Source: Candidatus Helarchaeota archaeon (GTDB lineage Archaea > Asgardarchaeota > Lokiarchaeia > Helarchaeales > HEL-GB-A). Taken from it: 15,052 nt of DNA. The stretch covers positions 1 to 15,052 of the forward strand of contig JABXJU010000101.1 in NCBI GenBank assembly GCA_013375405.1, written 5' to 3'. The first letter of the stretch is position 1; the number at the start of each line of letters is the position of its first letter. This document shows, in pieces, positions 1-7,843 of this stretch. Below the pieces are notes generated by a model. The model saw only the letters and a list, made by a program, of their open reading frames with translations, was not told the DNA's origin and made no database searches. Position numbers and translations under genes: made by a program.

Positions 1-145
1 GCAAAATTACCGTAGATGTAAGCAGGAACGAATAACTGGAAAAAAACTTTAAAAGTTCAAACTGGGTTTTTTTTTAAAAAAAAGTATGGAATAAGCGATG
101 ATAAAGGAATAGGAAGTTGGGGAGCTTCAGCGCAGGTCAATATCT

Positions 146-253
146 TCACCGCCAATTAAGACTTGCTCTGTGGAGGTGCATTTCATCATCAGCAAATTTC
201 TCCCAACTAAGATACTTTTTCGAAAGCCATTCGTTAAAAGTAGTATAATTCAA
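146..253 (-). other. Possible 35-codon small ORF or gene remnant
   Basis: A short minus-strand frame opens with TTG directly after an in-frame TGA and ends with TGA. It reads as a charged, aromatic-rich peptide containing EWLSKKYLSWEKFADDE and ending NWR, which looks more protein-like than random AT-rich sequence. No Shine-Dalgarno site is evident. It could be a small gene, the degraded tail of an older gene, or chance. I see nothing else supportable in positions 1-441 apart from runs of A and T near positions 65-85. Confidence 0.15.
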
Positions 254-441
254 TCACACAAAAATTTTCTGTTAAGAGGGAATATTACTCACAGTTTTGT
301 CTAAAAATTTTTCAATAATTTAAGGTACGTATTTAGCCGAAAGTTGAATCTCCTATATGATTGAAAGAGATGGGTGAAAGTATTTTAACAATTTTTTAAG
401 GAGTTTAAATATTTATTTAAAAAGTAATATCAGGATTTAGT

Positions 442-2262
442 TTGAAGAGAAAGTTTACTATTATTATTTGCTTGACCATTTTATTCACAGTTTTTTTTAT
501 AAATCTCTCTCAAAGATCATTAAATTTTAAATCTTCAGAGGAGAGATTACATGTTGAACAACAAGGGGATGGCGCCGAAGACAATTTCCAAAAATTGGAG
601 CCCTACGGATACGTGAACATCTTCAACGTCACAATGGATAAAATTATTGCGGAGGTTGGAGAAAATATAACCGTTTCGACGGTTTATTCATTTCTCTGTA
701 ATGAAGGCTATGAAAGAGATCATGGATGGATAGGGATTGAAAAAACAGCTTGGTTTGAATATAAAAATAGTCTAATAGATGGGGTAGAGTATTACAATGT
801 TACGGAGATAATCTCGGTCGATCCCAATCATTTTGATGCATTTGATATCGGTAAAGGATGTGCCGAAGTAGCAATTAGAGAAATTTTAAACCCAATGAAT
901 GTTAAATCTTATTCCAATTCAACTGCTGAGAATCTAGAAATTAGACGAGCCAAATTGAATTACTCTCTGGTTGAACAATATCCTTTGACGGTTTTTTCAA
1001 CGGATTTACTAAATGTAAGCGTATTAGTTCATAATGAGCACGCCAAGAAATATGTATTTTCGAACGATTATATAGAAATCAACATCAGTAACAAAGAGAA
1101 TTCGCTTAATTTTTCTAAAGATACCGATTTTAATGGATTTCTGAACTTCACGGTGAATTGTTCTTTATTGGGGGCAGGGAACTATACAATTCAATTGAAA
1201 AATGATGAGGCCCCTGACTATGAATCCACAACTTACACATTTCAAATAGAAGTACTCGAGGAAATATCTAGTATAAATTACACGCATTTAAACAGTGAAG
1301 AAGTATACACAAATGTAGGCTATGATACTTCTAATTACTCTAAAGCACTTTATTTAATTGAATGCAAGTTTAATGCTAATATTAGTTACATTACTGATTT
1401 TGATAGTGGGCAATGCTCGAAAATTGGTGATCAATACCTAGCTACGATCCCAAGCCCTCCTGTAACAGGGACGCATCAAATCCGTTTTATAGCTCAGCCT
1501 ATTCAGGTAGGAAAATCCATTGAATTTAACGAAACCATCGAAGTTAAAAGACGCCTTACAGAATTGTCTTCTACCTTTTTCCGCCATGAAAACCAATCAC
1601 TATTAGGTTGTCAAATCAGTGTTCTTGATAAATTAGTAAATCATTCAATAGAAACAAATAATACCATCACAATTTCAGCATATTATAACGAATCTAATTG
1701 GGCAATAGGATCAGTCGAGAGCAATTCCAGTGGAGTGGCCTTGTTTGAATGGGAAATCCCTAGTAGAATTCTTGAGGATTATATCTCCTTCAATTTTGAA
1801 TTCAATCCTACCCAAGTCTATCAATTTTCCTCTCTAATTAGAAACATCACAATGACCAATATAGACTATTTGGGCCCCTATGAGGGGTATTCATCACAAA
1901 ATGTAATACTGAGGGCCAAACTTTCTACGTTGAATGGGAATGAACTTTCCAATCAGTTAATAAAATTAGTAATTAATCATGAAATTTTTAATTTGACAAC
2001 TAATGCGAATGGCGAGGTCACTTACTCGTTCACCGCCCCCTCTTATGTAACAAGTTTAGAGGTTGAATTTCAGTTTCTAGGTTCAGATAATATTTTGTCC
2101 TCCATTTTAACATTAAATATTGAAATTAAATTAGATTTATTGCATCAAATATGGAATTCATTAGGTTTTATTTTGTTAGGAATCAGCATCGCAATATTAT
2201 CCTTATTCTATTTAAAAAAGATTTTCACAAAGCGAAATCTCGCTACTCTAGATGTAGATTAA
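442..2262 (+). CDS. Membrane-anchored extracellular Ig-like/S-layer-type protein, heavily sequon-rich
   Basis: This 606-residue protein begins with a short basic stretch (MKRK) and a hydrophobic segment at about residues 5-21, which reads as a signal peptide or N-terminal anchor. A long beta-rich ectodomain follows. Near the C-terminus a second hydrophobic helix (about 569-592, containing GFILLGISIAIL) is followed by basic residues (LKKIFTKR), so the bulk should lie outside the cell with a short cytoplasmic tail. More than 20 N-X-S/T sequons are spread along the ectodomain, as expected for an N-glycosylated archaeal surface protein. Segments around 410-450 and 490-560 resemble repeated Ig-like or macroglobulin-like modules (for example NGEVTYSFTAPS). 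The start is TTG, with only a weak GGA-type ribosome site upstream. It appears to be a single-gene unit. The precise function (adhesin, S-layer component, receptor) is not recognisable. Confidence 0.75.
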   Translation: MKRKFTIIICLTILFTVFFINLSQRSLNFKSSEERLHVEQQGDGAEDNFQKLEPYGYVNIFNVTMDKIIAEVGENITVSTVYSFLCNEGYERDHGWIGIEKTAWFEYKNSLIDGVEYYNVTEIISVDPNHFDAFDIGKGCAEVAIREILNPMNVKSYSNSTAENLEIRRAKLNYSLVEQYPLTVFSTDLLNVSVLVHNEHAKKYVFSNDYIEINISNKENSLNFSKDTDFNGFLNFTVNCSLLGAGNYTIQLKNDEAPDYESTTYTFQIEVLEEISSINYTHLNSEEVYTNVGYDTSNYSKALYLIECKFNANISYITDFDSGQCSKIGDQYLATIPSPPVTGTHQIRFIAQPIQVGKSIEFNETIEVKRRLTELSSTFFRHENQSLLGCQISVLDKLVNHSIETNNTITISAYYNESNWAIGSVESNSSGVALFEWEIPSRILEDYISFNFEFNPTQVYQFSSLIRNITMTNIDYLGPYEGYSSQNVILRAKLSTLNGNELSNQLIKLVINHEIFNLTTNANGEVTYSFTAPSYVTSLEVEFQFLGSDNILSSILTLNIEIKLDLLHQIWNSLGFILLGISIAILSLFYLKKIFTKRNLATLDVD

Positions 2263-2275
2263 TAAGAATAAAATA

Positions 2276-2312
2276 AATTTATAATTGTAGTTTTGTTTTT
2301 TGTGGAGTTTTT
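2276..2312 (+). terminator. T-rich probable terminator after the surface-protein gene
   Basis: Just after the stop codon the plus strand holds several T runs (around 2291-2300 and 2308-2312) without a strong hairpin. Archaeal termination commonly uses such oligo-T tracts. This is inferred from composition and position only. Confidence 0.3.
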
Positions 2313-2383
2313 ATAGGATTTTTAGGGAGGTCTATTAGTAATCATACAATCTTACTCTATCACTAACTAGAGGGACCCTATCA

Positions 2384-3385
2384 TTGTCTGGAGAAATTAT
2401 TCAGGAAGTAAAGAGACATTTAGTCAAAATTAAAAAGATCTATGGCGTTGAAAATATCGTTCTTTCACAAAGAGACGGTTCTCCAATAGAATCAGCTGGT
2501 ATTTGGCTTTCAAAAAATGAAATCTTCGGAGTTTGTTCTTCAACCGCAGCAATTTTCAACGTTGCCGAACATCTACATAAAAATTCATTAAATTATATAC
2601 TAATTGATGGTATACGTGCTAAAATTTTAGTTGCTCCACTCCGAAATTCAGATAAATCCATGCTTTTTAATGGATTACAAACAAATAATTCTAATTCAGG
2701 TAATAATTTTAAATCCGAAACTGAGTATTTTATCGCGATAACAACACGCCCCAAAACAAATCTTGGTTCAATTTTCATTGGAATGAAAAAATCACTTCAT
2801 TCAATTAGTAAAATATTAGATGAATCAGGACTGGAATTTAAACCTCCTTTGAGATCATTCTCGGAAGAGGAAGTAAAGAACATATTAGAATCTTTTTCAG
2901 TTAAGGAAGATGATGAAATATCCAGTAAAATCACCACTTTTTCATTGAAAGTAACAGCTGAATTGAGCTCTAAAATTCGAGATTTAGTATTTGATTATTC
3001 CAAAAATGTTCCAGGAGTTAAAGTCGCTTGTATTACCCTTTCTGGTGGCTATCCACTATGCAAGTTCACTTTAGACCCAGTAATTGAAGCTGAGGGCGCC
3101 ATAAGTTTCTCACTTTTTGATACTTCTAAACGAATTATTTACATGCTTAAAAAAACCCCAATCAATAGCGTTCTATGCGAATGTGCCAATTACTCTCATT
3201 TTATTTATGATTTAAGTGGTGGTATATTCAGCACTTTTATCTCAAAAGGAGAGAAACGACTTGGTTTATTGCGATTATTAATCCCACAATATGTTAAACA
3301 AATGACTGGGTATTTAAGGGAAGCGGATAAAACTCCTGAAGAAGAATTTAATATAAAACAGATTCTTGAGGAATTAAATATTTAA
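2384..3385 (+). CDS. Roadblock/LC7-like protein with two roadblock-type regions
   Basis: A 333-residue protein. Residues 1-95 match the roadblock/LC7 (MglB/Rob-like) pattern: an N-terminal helix, then strands around VENIVLSQRDGSPIESAG, a central helix with FGVCSSTAAIFNVAEHLH, and strands around YILIDGIRAKILVAPL. A linker covers about 96-185. The C-terminal part (about 190-305) looks like a second, more divergent roadblock-type fold, with VKVACITLSGGYPLCKF and a long terminal helix. Such proteins dimerise and bind or regulate small Ras-like GTPases, as MglB does with MglA and Ragulator subunits do with Rag GTPases. It is the first gene of an operon: 17 nt to the next gene, with an MglA-like GTPase as third gene. 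The start is TTG, supported by AGAGGG at 2369-2374; the frame is closed by an in-frame TAG at 2336. The roadblock call is firm for the N-terminus and an inference for the C-terminus. Confidence 0.7.
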   Translation: MSGEIIQEVKRHLVKIKKIYGVENIVLSQRDGSPIESAGIWLSKNEIFGVCSSTAAIFNVAEHLHKNSLNYILIDGIRAKILVAPLRNSDKSMLFNGLQTNNSNSGNNFKSETEYFIAITTRPKTNLGSIFIGMKKSLHSISKILDESGLEFKPPLRSFSEEEVKNILESFSVKEDDEISSKITTFSLKVTAELSSKIRDLVFDYSKNVPGVKVACITLSGGYPLCKFTLDPVIEAEGAISFSLFDTSKRIIYMLKKTPINSVLCECANYSHFIYDLSGGIFSTFISKGEKRLGLLRLLIPQYVKQMTGYLREADKTPEEEFNIKQILEELNI

Positions 3386-3402
3386 TTAACCGTGAAAACG
3401 CA

Positions 3403-4305
3403 ATGGAACCTACATATACTTTAAAAAAATTAATCGAAATCTTAGGAAAAAATCAATTTGCATTGTTATTACGAATAGTTTTTGATAGATATCCCATAAT
3501 AATAATCGGAGATGATCAGAGCGAAGTAGATAATTTATTAACTGGAATAACTAGTTTAGCGCCTCATCGCCATGAATATATATTTTGGTCTGATTTTATC
3601 GAACAAGATGAATACATTCAATTGTGTCAAGAAGAACAAGATGACTTTAATGTCCCAAGAATCGTATTTAGCTCTCCACCAAATGCTTCTAAGCACATAT
3701 TTGATAAAATTAATAAATTGAAGGGCTGGATAATTGGATTTGATAAATCAAATGGTTTTTCAAAAGAATATATTATTGATGCTATCAACAACATCGAAAA
3801 ACAATTTTTGATAGTTTTAACGGAACAAAATAAGTTAAAATTAACATTAATTGGATTAAAAAATAATAATTTTGATTTAACTTTTGAAAAAAAATTAATC
3901 GATAAAGCAATTCAAAAGACAGAAGTAGCATTAGAAAAAATGAAACGCGTTCTTAAAAAAAGAATAAAATCTACGCCTTCAAATGATATTATGACCGCTA
4001 TAATGCGGTTTGATATGGAAGAAGAAAAAATTCGGACGAATATTTTTATTCAAGAAGTCCAAGCTTTTATACAAGCAGGAATGCGCTCGTTAGCAATTTT
4101 GTCTCGTATCGATTTATTACGAGAACTTGGTTTCAAAATCGAACTCTCAGGAAAAACTTTACTTCAGACAATTGATTATGAAGAAGTCGATGCAGACAGA
4201 ATGCTTCAGTTAGTTCAGGCAGAATATGGAGTTGATTTCTCTCCTTGTATTAGACACGGAAGAATGGTTCAAGTTGGGGATAGAATTGATGGATTTTGGG
4301 GTTAA
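3403..4305 (+). CDS. Conserved-looking unknown protein with possible degenerate P-loop fold, roadblock/GTPase operon
   Basis: I do not recognise this 300-residue protein. It starts at ATG, 17 nt after the roadblock gene, and ends 12 nt before the GTPase gene, so it is almost certainly cotranscribed. Its first half alternates strands and helices: YPIIIIGDDQSEVDNLL (about 30-46) sits where a P-loop strand and loop would lie but lacks the GKS/T signature. It is followed by strands around EYIFWSDF, PRIVFSSPP, GWIIGFD and FLIVLTEQ. The middle (about 155-205) is lysine-rich and helical. The C-terminal 90 residues form a compact-looking unit ending GRMVQVGDRIDGFWG. One reading is a catalytically dead NTPase-like scaffold linking the roadblock protein and the GTPase; that is inference from position and strand pattern only. 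Confidence 0.65.
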   Translation: MEPTYTLKKLIEILGKNQFALLLRIVFDRYPIIIIGDDQSEVDNLLTGITSLAPHRHEYIFWSDFIEQDEYIQLCQEEQDDFNVPRIVFSSPPNASKHIFDKINKLKGWIIGFDKSNGFSKEYIIDAINNIEKQFLIVLTEQNKLKLTLIGLKNNNFDLTFEKKLIDKAIQKTEVALEKMKRVLKKRIKSTPSNDIMTAIMRFDMEEEKIRTNIFIQEVQAFIQAGMRSLAILSRIDLLRELGFKIELSGKTLLQTIDYEEVDADRMLQLVQAEYGVDFSPCIRHGRMVQVGDRIDGFWG

Positions 4306-4317
4306 AATTATTTTCAT

Positions 4318-4884
4318 GTGATTAAGATGCTTTGGGATCTAGGTTTAAGGAAAATTATCGTGAAAGTTGTTTACTTTGGCTGTGCAATGTCGGGCAAGAC
4401 AACCTCCTTACGCTATATCTTTAAAAAGTTAGGAAGGGAGAATGCTTTACAATCAATCGAAACTCGTGAAGGAAGAACATTATTTTTTGATTGGGGGTCT
4501 ATATTTGTACAAAAGGGCCAGTGGAATTTTCAAATTGACATATGGAGCGCTACAGGACAAGATTTTTATGCAGAAACAAGACCAACGGTATTGTCAGGTG
4601 CCGATGGAATAGTTTTTGTAGCAGACAGCCAAAAACATTTGATAAAAGAGAATTTAGCTAGTTGGAATGAACTTTCTTTATTAATGGGTAATTATATAAA
4701 AGATATTCCAGTTATTATTTCCTTAAATAAGCGTGATTCTTCAAATGCTATTTCTGTCACTGAATTTAAGAATATGTTAGGACTTAAAAACTCGACCAAT
4801 TTATTTGAAACGATAGCGACAGTCGGTACAAATGTCTTGGAGGCCTTTAAAGGTCTTATTCAACAAATATTTAACAATTCATGA
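4318..4884 (+). CDS. MglA-like small GTPase (Ras superfamily)
   Basis: A 188-residue GTPase of normal family length. Visible motifs: G1 P-loop GCAMSGKT (21-28); a switch I region with the MglA-type TREGRTLFFDWG (49-60); G3 WSATGQ (76-81); G4 NKRD (137-140); and G5-like ETIATVG (164-170). The switch I pattern and the absence of the usual G3 aspartate (Ser77 where Ras has the Asp of DTAGQ) fit the MglA group rather than Rab/Arf. It should bind and hydrolyse GTP and act as a molecular switch, probably regulated by the roadblock protein two genes upstream. No lipidation cysteine is seen at either end. The GTG at 4318 gives the longest frame; ATG at 4327 is an equally reasonable start. Confidence 0.85.
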   Translation: MIKMLWDLGLRKIIVKVVYFGCAMSGKTTSLRYIFKKLGRENALQSIETREGRTLFFDWGSIFVQKGQWNFQIDIWSATGQDFYAETRPTVLSGADGIVFVADSQKHLIKENLASWNELSLLMGNYIKDIPVIISLNKRDSSNAISVTEFKNMLGLKNSTNLFETIATVGTNVLEAFKGLIQQIFNNS

Positions 4885-4925
4885 AAAAATCTAATAGAAT
4901 TTAATAAAAAAGATACTAACAAAGC

Positions 4926-5237
4926 CTATAGATTTGAATTTTCCCAAATATCAAATAGATTTTTAATTGCTCGCACCTTTGTATTCTCTATTCTAAATCG
5001 GTAAATCCGAATACGCCCAAATGTTTTTTCTTGAAGTATATTTGCCTTGACAAGGAAATTCAAATGGTGGCGTGTAGAGTTATGGTTTATATGAGCTTTT
5101 CTAGCGATTTCAGAAATATTTAATTCTCCTTCTGTGGCGAGAATTTTTAAAATTTTAATTCGTCCTCTCGATTGAAATACGTGTTCAATCGCAAATTTTT
5201 CCTTCATTTCATGATTAATAGCATTTGTTATAGCCAT
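4926..5237 (-). CDS. Small winged-helix (ArsR-like) transcriptional regulator
   Basis: A 103-residue protein if started at the ATG at 5235-5237, which has a good AGAGGA ribosome site just upstream. A longer frame starting at 5279 would overlap the end of the Orc1/Cdc6 gene by 32 nt and is less likely. The middle is a winged-helix domain: SRGRIKILKILATEGE, then NISEIARKAHINHNSTRHHL as helix-turn-helix and recognition helix, and a wing around EKTFGRIRIYRF. No metal-binding cysteines are visible, so metal sensing is unlikely. It lies 10 nt downstream of Orc1/Cdc6 and is probably cotranscribed with it. DNA binding is well supported; the target is unknown, though a role in autoregulating this operon or at a nearby origin is possible. 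Confidence 0.75.
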   Translation of the reverse strand: MAITNAINHEMKEKFAIEHVFQSRGRIKILKILATEGELNISEIARKAHINHNSTRHHLNFLVKANILQEKTFGRIRIYRFRIENTKVRAIKNLFDIWENSNL

Positions 5238-5247
5238 AATTATTCCT

Positions 5248-6477
5248 CTAGGAAAGTTTAAATTCACCTTTAATTTCATCTTCTAATATCTGTTCTAGGA
5301 TCTCAATTGGAACATTTAATCTAAGTAAAGTAGTTTGTCCTGGCTTATCTTCTAAACTAGATACCTTAGTACTCAAGAATTCAGAAATATCCGTAAGTTC
5401 TCTTATATACTCCCAAATCTTGGTATGACCACGTGGTTTTATGCTATGTGACTCTGTGCTATATTCTTCACAGATCAGCCGATAAGCTGCTTCGATCTCG
5501 CCCATTATGGCATATGCTTTCTGTGTATTTTTTAATTGACGCGTAGTAGCTAGAAGAATAAGTTTCAGATGTAGGCCCAAGTCACGAATAACTTCTCGTT
5601 TAATTCCAGGATCTAAGTTGACTTTAGCTTGTCTGGCAAATTCAGGAGTAATTTGAAGCGATTTTGCGTCATCCGCGTATTTTCCTGCGAGCCAAAGTAA
5701 TTCTAGAGCATATCGAGCGTCACCTGATTCTGCAGTAAAGTCTGAAATTAAATTTATAGTTTCATTCAAAACTGTACCATCAAAAAAAGCTTCTTTGATA
5801 CGTTCTTTTAGAATATCTCTGAGCTGAAGGCTCGAATATTTCTCTAAGTGTATCGTGCTACATTGAAAAGTACTGCTAATACTGGGATCTAAATTTTTTT
5901 TAAACAAATCACTTTTCGCAATAGTAATAAGTGATAGTCTTTGTTTAGAGTTAAGAGAATCATCATGCATTCTCGTTAAATTGTAAATAATAGAAGGTTC
6001 ACTTAAAATAAGGAGATCTGTCTCATCTAAGCAGAGGAGGATATAAGCATCCTCTTTGTCAAGAATCTCATTAGAAAGAATATGTACTAATTCTGCCACA
6101 TTAAATCCCCGTTTGGGAAATTTTGGATTAAAATGTTGAATTATACGATTTAATACCATAAATGATGTTTTATACCGACGGCAATTAATATGGACATAGC
6201 GTAAATAGATACTGTTCTCCTCTGCGACTTCTTGTATCATGACTCCAAATCTTTTTGTAACTGCTGTCTTGCCAGTTCCAGTTGTTCCTGTAATAATTAC
6301 CTTTTTGCTTGCACCACCTGGATTTTCAATTAGCGATTTAAATAGATGTGCGAGTTTCCGGATCGGTTCCTCCCTGTGTGGAAGATCTAGTGGCGTATAA
6401 TCTATTGAAAGTTTTGTTTCATCCCGAAATAAAGAAGTCCGTTTTAATTCCTCTTTCATGATATTTTTTACCGACAA
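5248..6477 (-). CDS. cdc6: Orc1/Cdc6-family replication initiator ATPase
   Basis: This 409-residue AAA+ protein belongs to the archaeal Orc1/Cdc6 family, which recognises replication origins and helps load the MCM helicase. It shows the N-terminal IDYTPLDLPHREEPI block, Walker A GTTGTGKT (64-71), Walker B LLCLDETD (147-154), a sensor 1 region around LSLITIAKSD (181-190), the LEKYSSLQLRDILKERI block and sensor 2 GDARYALELLW (252-262). A C-terminal winged-helix region covers roughly 290-405. Sensor 1 lacks the Asn seen in the usual ISN motif, a possible sign of a paralogue with altered ATPase behaviour. The TTG start at 6477 has a well-placed GAGGT (6484-6488 on the opposite strand); an internal ATG at 6459 is the alternative. 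Length is normal for the family. A winged-helix regulator follows 10 nt downstream. Confidence 0.88.
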   Translation of the reverse strand: MSVKNIMKEELKRTSLFRDETKLSIDYTPLDLPHREEPIRKLAHLFKSLIENPGGASKKVIITGTTGTGKTAVTKRFGVMIQEVAEENSIYLRYVHINCRRYKTSFMVLNRIIQHFNPKFPKRGFNVAELVHILSNEILDKEDAYILLCLDETDLLILSEPSIIYNLTRMHDDSLNSKQRLSLITIAKSDLFKKNLDPSISSTFQCSTIHLEKYSSLQLRDILKERIKEAFFDGTVLNETINLISDFTAESGDARYALELLWLAGKYADDAKSLQITPEFARQAKVNLDPGIKREVIRDLGLHLKLILLATTRQLKNTQKAYAIMGEIEAAYRLICEEYSTESHSIKPRGHTKIWEYIRELTDISEFLSTKVSSLEDKPGQTTLLRLNVPIEILEQILEDEIKGEFKLS

Positions 6478-6690
6478 AATTCTACCTCACTCTCAAATAG
6501 GTTAGAAAATATCTTTTAACATATTTATTTGATTATCAACCTTATAAATTAGAAAAGGGGACGAATGAAAAGTAAATATCTTTCTAAAAAGGGCGATCTT
6601 CAAATTTAAAAAATTACTATATTGAATGATTAGCAGAATACATCGAGAAAAAAATTTGGGACTGCTTTTCTGGTATTACCTACATCAAAT
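6478..6690. other. AT-rich intergenic upstream of Orc1/Cdc6; possible origin region
   Basis: Between the Orc1/Cdc6 start and the end of the HypE-like gene lies about 210 bp of AT-rich DNA with short G runs (AAAAGGGG near 6554 and AAAAAGGGC near 6586) in the same orientation. Archaeal origins often sit beside orc1/cdc6 and carry origin-recognition boxes with a G string. I cannot identify a convincing inverted pair of such boxes here, so this is only a candidate. It must also hold the promoter of the Orc1/Cdc6 gene. Confidence 0.2.
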
Positions 6691-7707
6691 TTATTCAAAA
6701 ACTTTCCATAACTGATCTTGATTCTGATCAGTAATTAATTCTTGAGTTCCGTCGTTCTTATGAAGAGTTACAATCTTTTCTTCTTTTATTTCTCCAATAC
6801 AAGTTGCAGTAATGCCATGGGAGGTTAAAGCTGATAGAATTTGATTGATATAATGGGGATTTATACTCATTAATAATGTTCCTGAGGAAATTAGACGTAA
6901 TGGATAAATATTGAAGATTTTACATATTTCTTTCGTTTCTTTTGCAATTGGAATACGATCTTCATAAATATCAGCTCCTACATCTGCCGCTTCACATATT
7001 TCACAAATACCATTCAAAATTCCACCCTCTGTAGGATCATGCATCGCCGTAATGCCTCCAATTTTTAAAACAAGCTGAGCTTCCTGTAAAATACTTAGCG
7101 ATCTGATAAAAGTTTTTGCGTTACTTAGAGTAGTTCTTTCTATCATAGTTTTTAGATATTCTTCTTTATCCCAAGCAAGGATTGCCGTACCTTCAATTGC
7201 GGCAGATTTTGTCATTACTAATTTATCACCTGGCTTTGAATGCGCAATAACAATCAAATCGGCAGTCGTTTCTCCCAACATTGCCCCACATAAAATTGGT
7301 TCATTTATTCCCATAGTAATTTCAGAATGTCCACCAATTACACTTATATTTAATTCCTTTGCTGTTTGATCAATATCCTTACAAATAATTTCTAAATCAT
7401 CTAGAGATGAATTAAGAGGAAGTAATATTGTTGATATAAAAAACAATGGCTGAGCTCCAAGTACCGCTATATCATTTGTATTTATCACAACTGCATATCG
7501 GCCAATATGCCGCACTGTACCTGTAATTGGGTCTGATTTAACTATCAGAATTTTACCATTTGGTAATTTAATAGCAGCAGCATCTCTACCGATACCCGGG
7601 CCATATATAACACGCTCATTAGAACATCCTAAATATTTAAAGACGATATTTTTCAAATATTTATTTGGAATTTTTCCCGCTGTTGAAAATTTTAATTTTC
7701 GTAACAT
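6691..7707 (-). CDS. HypE-like / AIR synthase (PurM)-fold protein lacking the HypE cysteine tail
   Basis: A 338-residue protein of the PurM/HypE/SelD/ThiL superfamily, whose members phosphorylate or dehydrate substrates using ATP. Family motifs are visible: YGPGIGRDAAAI (35-46), KSDPITG, NTNDIAVLGAQPLFF (76-90), SVIGGHSEIT (122-131), AHSKPGDKLVMTKSAAIEGTAILA, and MHDPTEGGILNGICEICEAADVG in the C-terminal domain. Genuine HypE ends in a conserved PRIC-type tail whose cysteine carries the thiocarboxamide; here the protein ends LWKVFE with no cysteine, so it should not make the hydrogenase cyanide ligand in the HypE way. No hydrogenase or hyp genes are nearby. It starts at ATG with no obvious ribosome site and appears to stand alone. 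The superfamily is firm, the reaction unknown. Confidence 0.75.
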   Translation of the reverse strand: MLRKLKFSTAGKIPNKYLKNIVFKYLGCSNERVIYGPGIGRDAAAIKLPNGKILIVKSDPITGTVRHIGRYAVVINTNDIAVLGAQPLFFISTILLPLNSSLDDLEIICKDIDQTAKELNISVIGGHSEITMGINEPILCGAMLGETTADLIVIAHSKPGDKLVMTKSAAIEGTAILAWDKEEYLKTMIERTTLSNAKTFIRSLSILQEAQLVLKIGGITAMHDPTEGGILNGICEICEAADVGADIYEDRIPIAKETKEICKIFNIYPLRLISSGTLLMSINPHYINQILSALTSHGITATCIGEIKEEKIVTLHKNDGTQELITDQNQDQLWKVFE

Positions 7708-7843
7708 TAAATTCCCTTATAATATATTTTTAATTGTAATACTTCAGAATGTCTCCATAATAGAATTAAAATAATTCAGCAGTCTTATTACTTACATTTA
7801 TCCCTAGTTTCCTAATTAATGAATCTAGTCAAATTCTTATGTT

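Noticed and set aside
2324..2331. Strong Shine-Dalgarno-like AGGGAGGT upstream of the roadblock gene
   Set aside because: No start codon at suitable distance in an open frame; the frame of the real gene has stops at 2336-2341, so the AGAGGG at 2369 is the likelier site.
2593..2778. Minus-strand 61-codon frame inside the roadblock gene
   Set aside because: Lies entirely within a well-supported coding gene on the other strand; no ribosome site or family motif.
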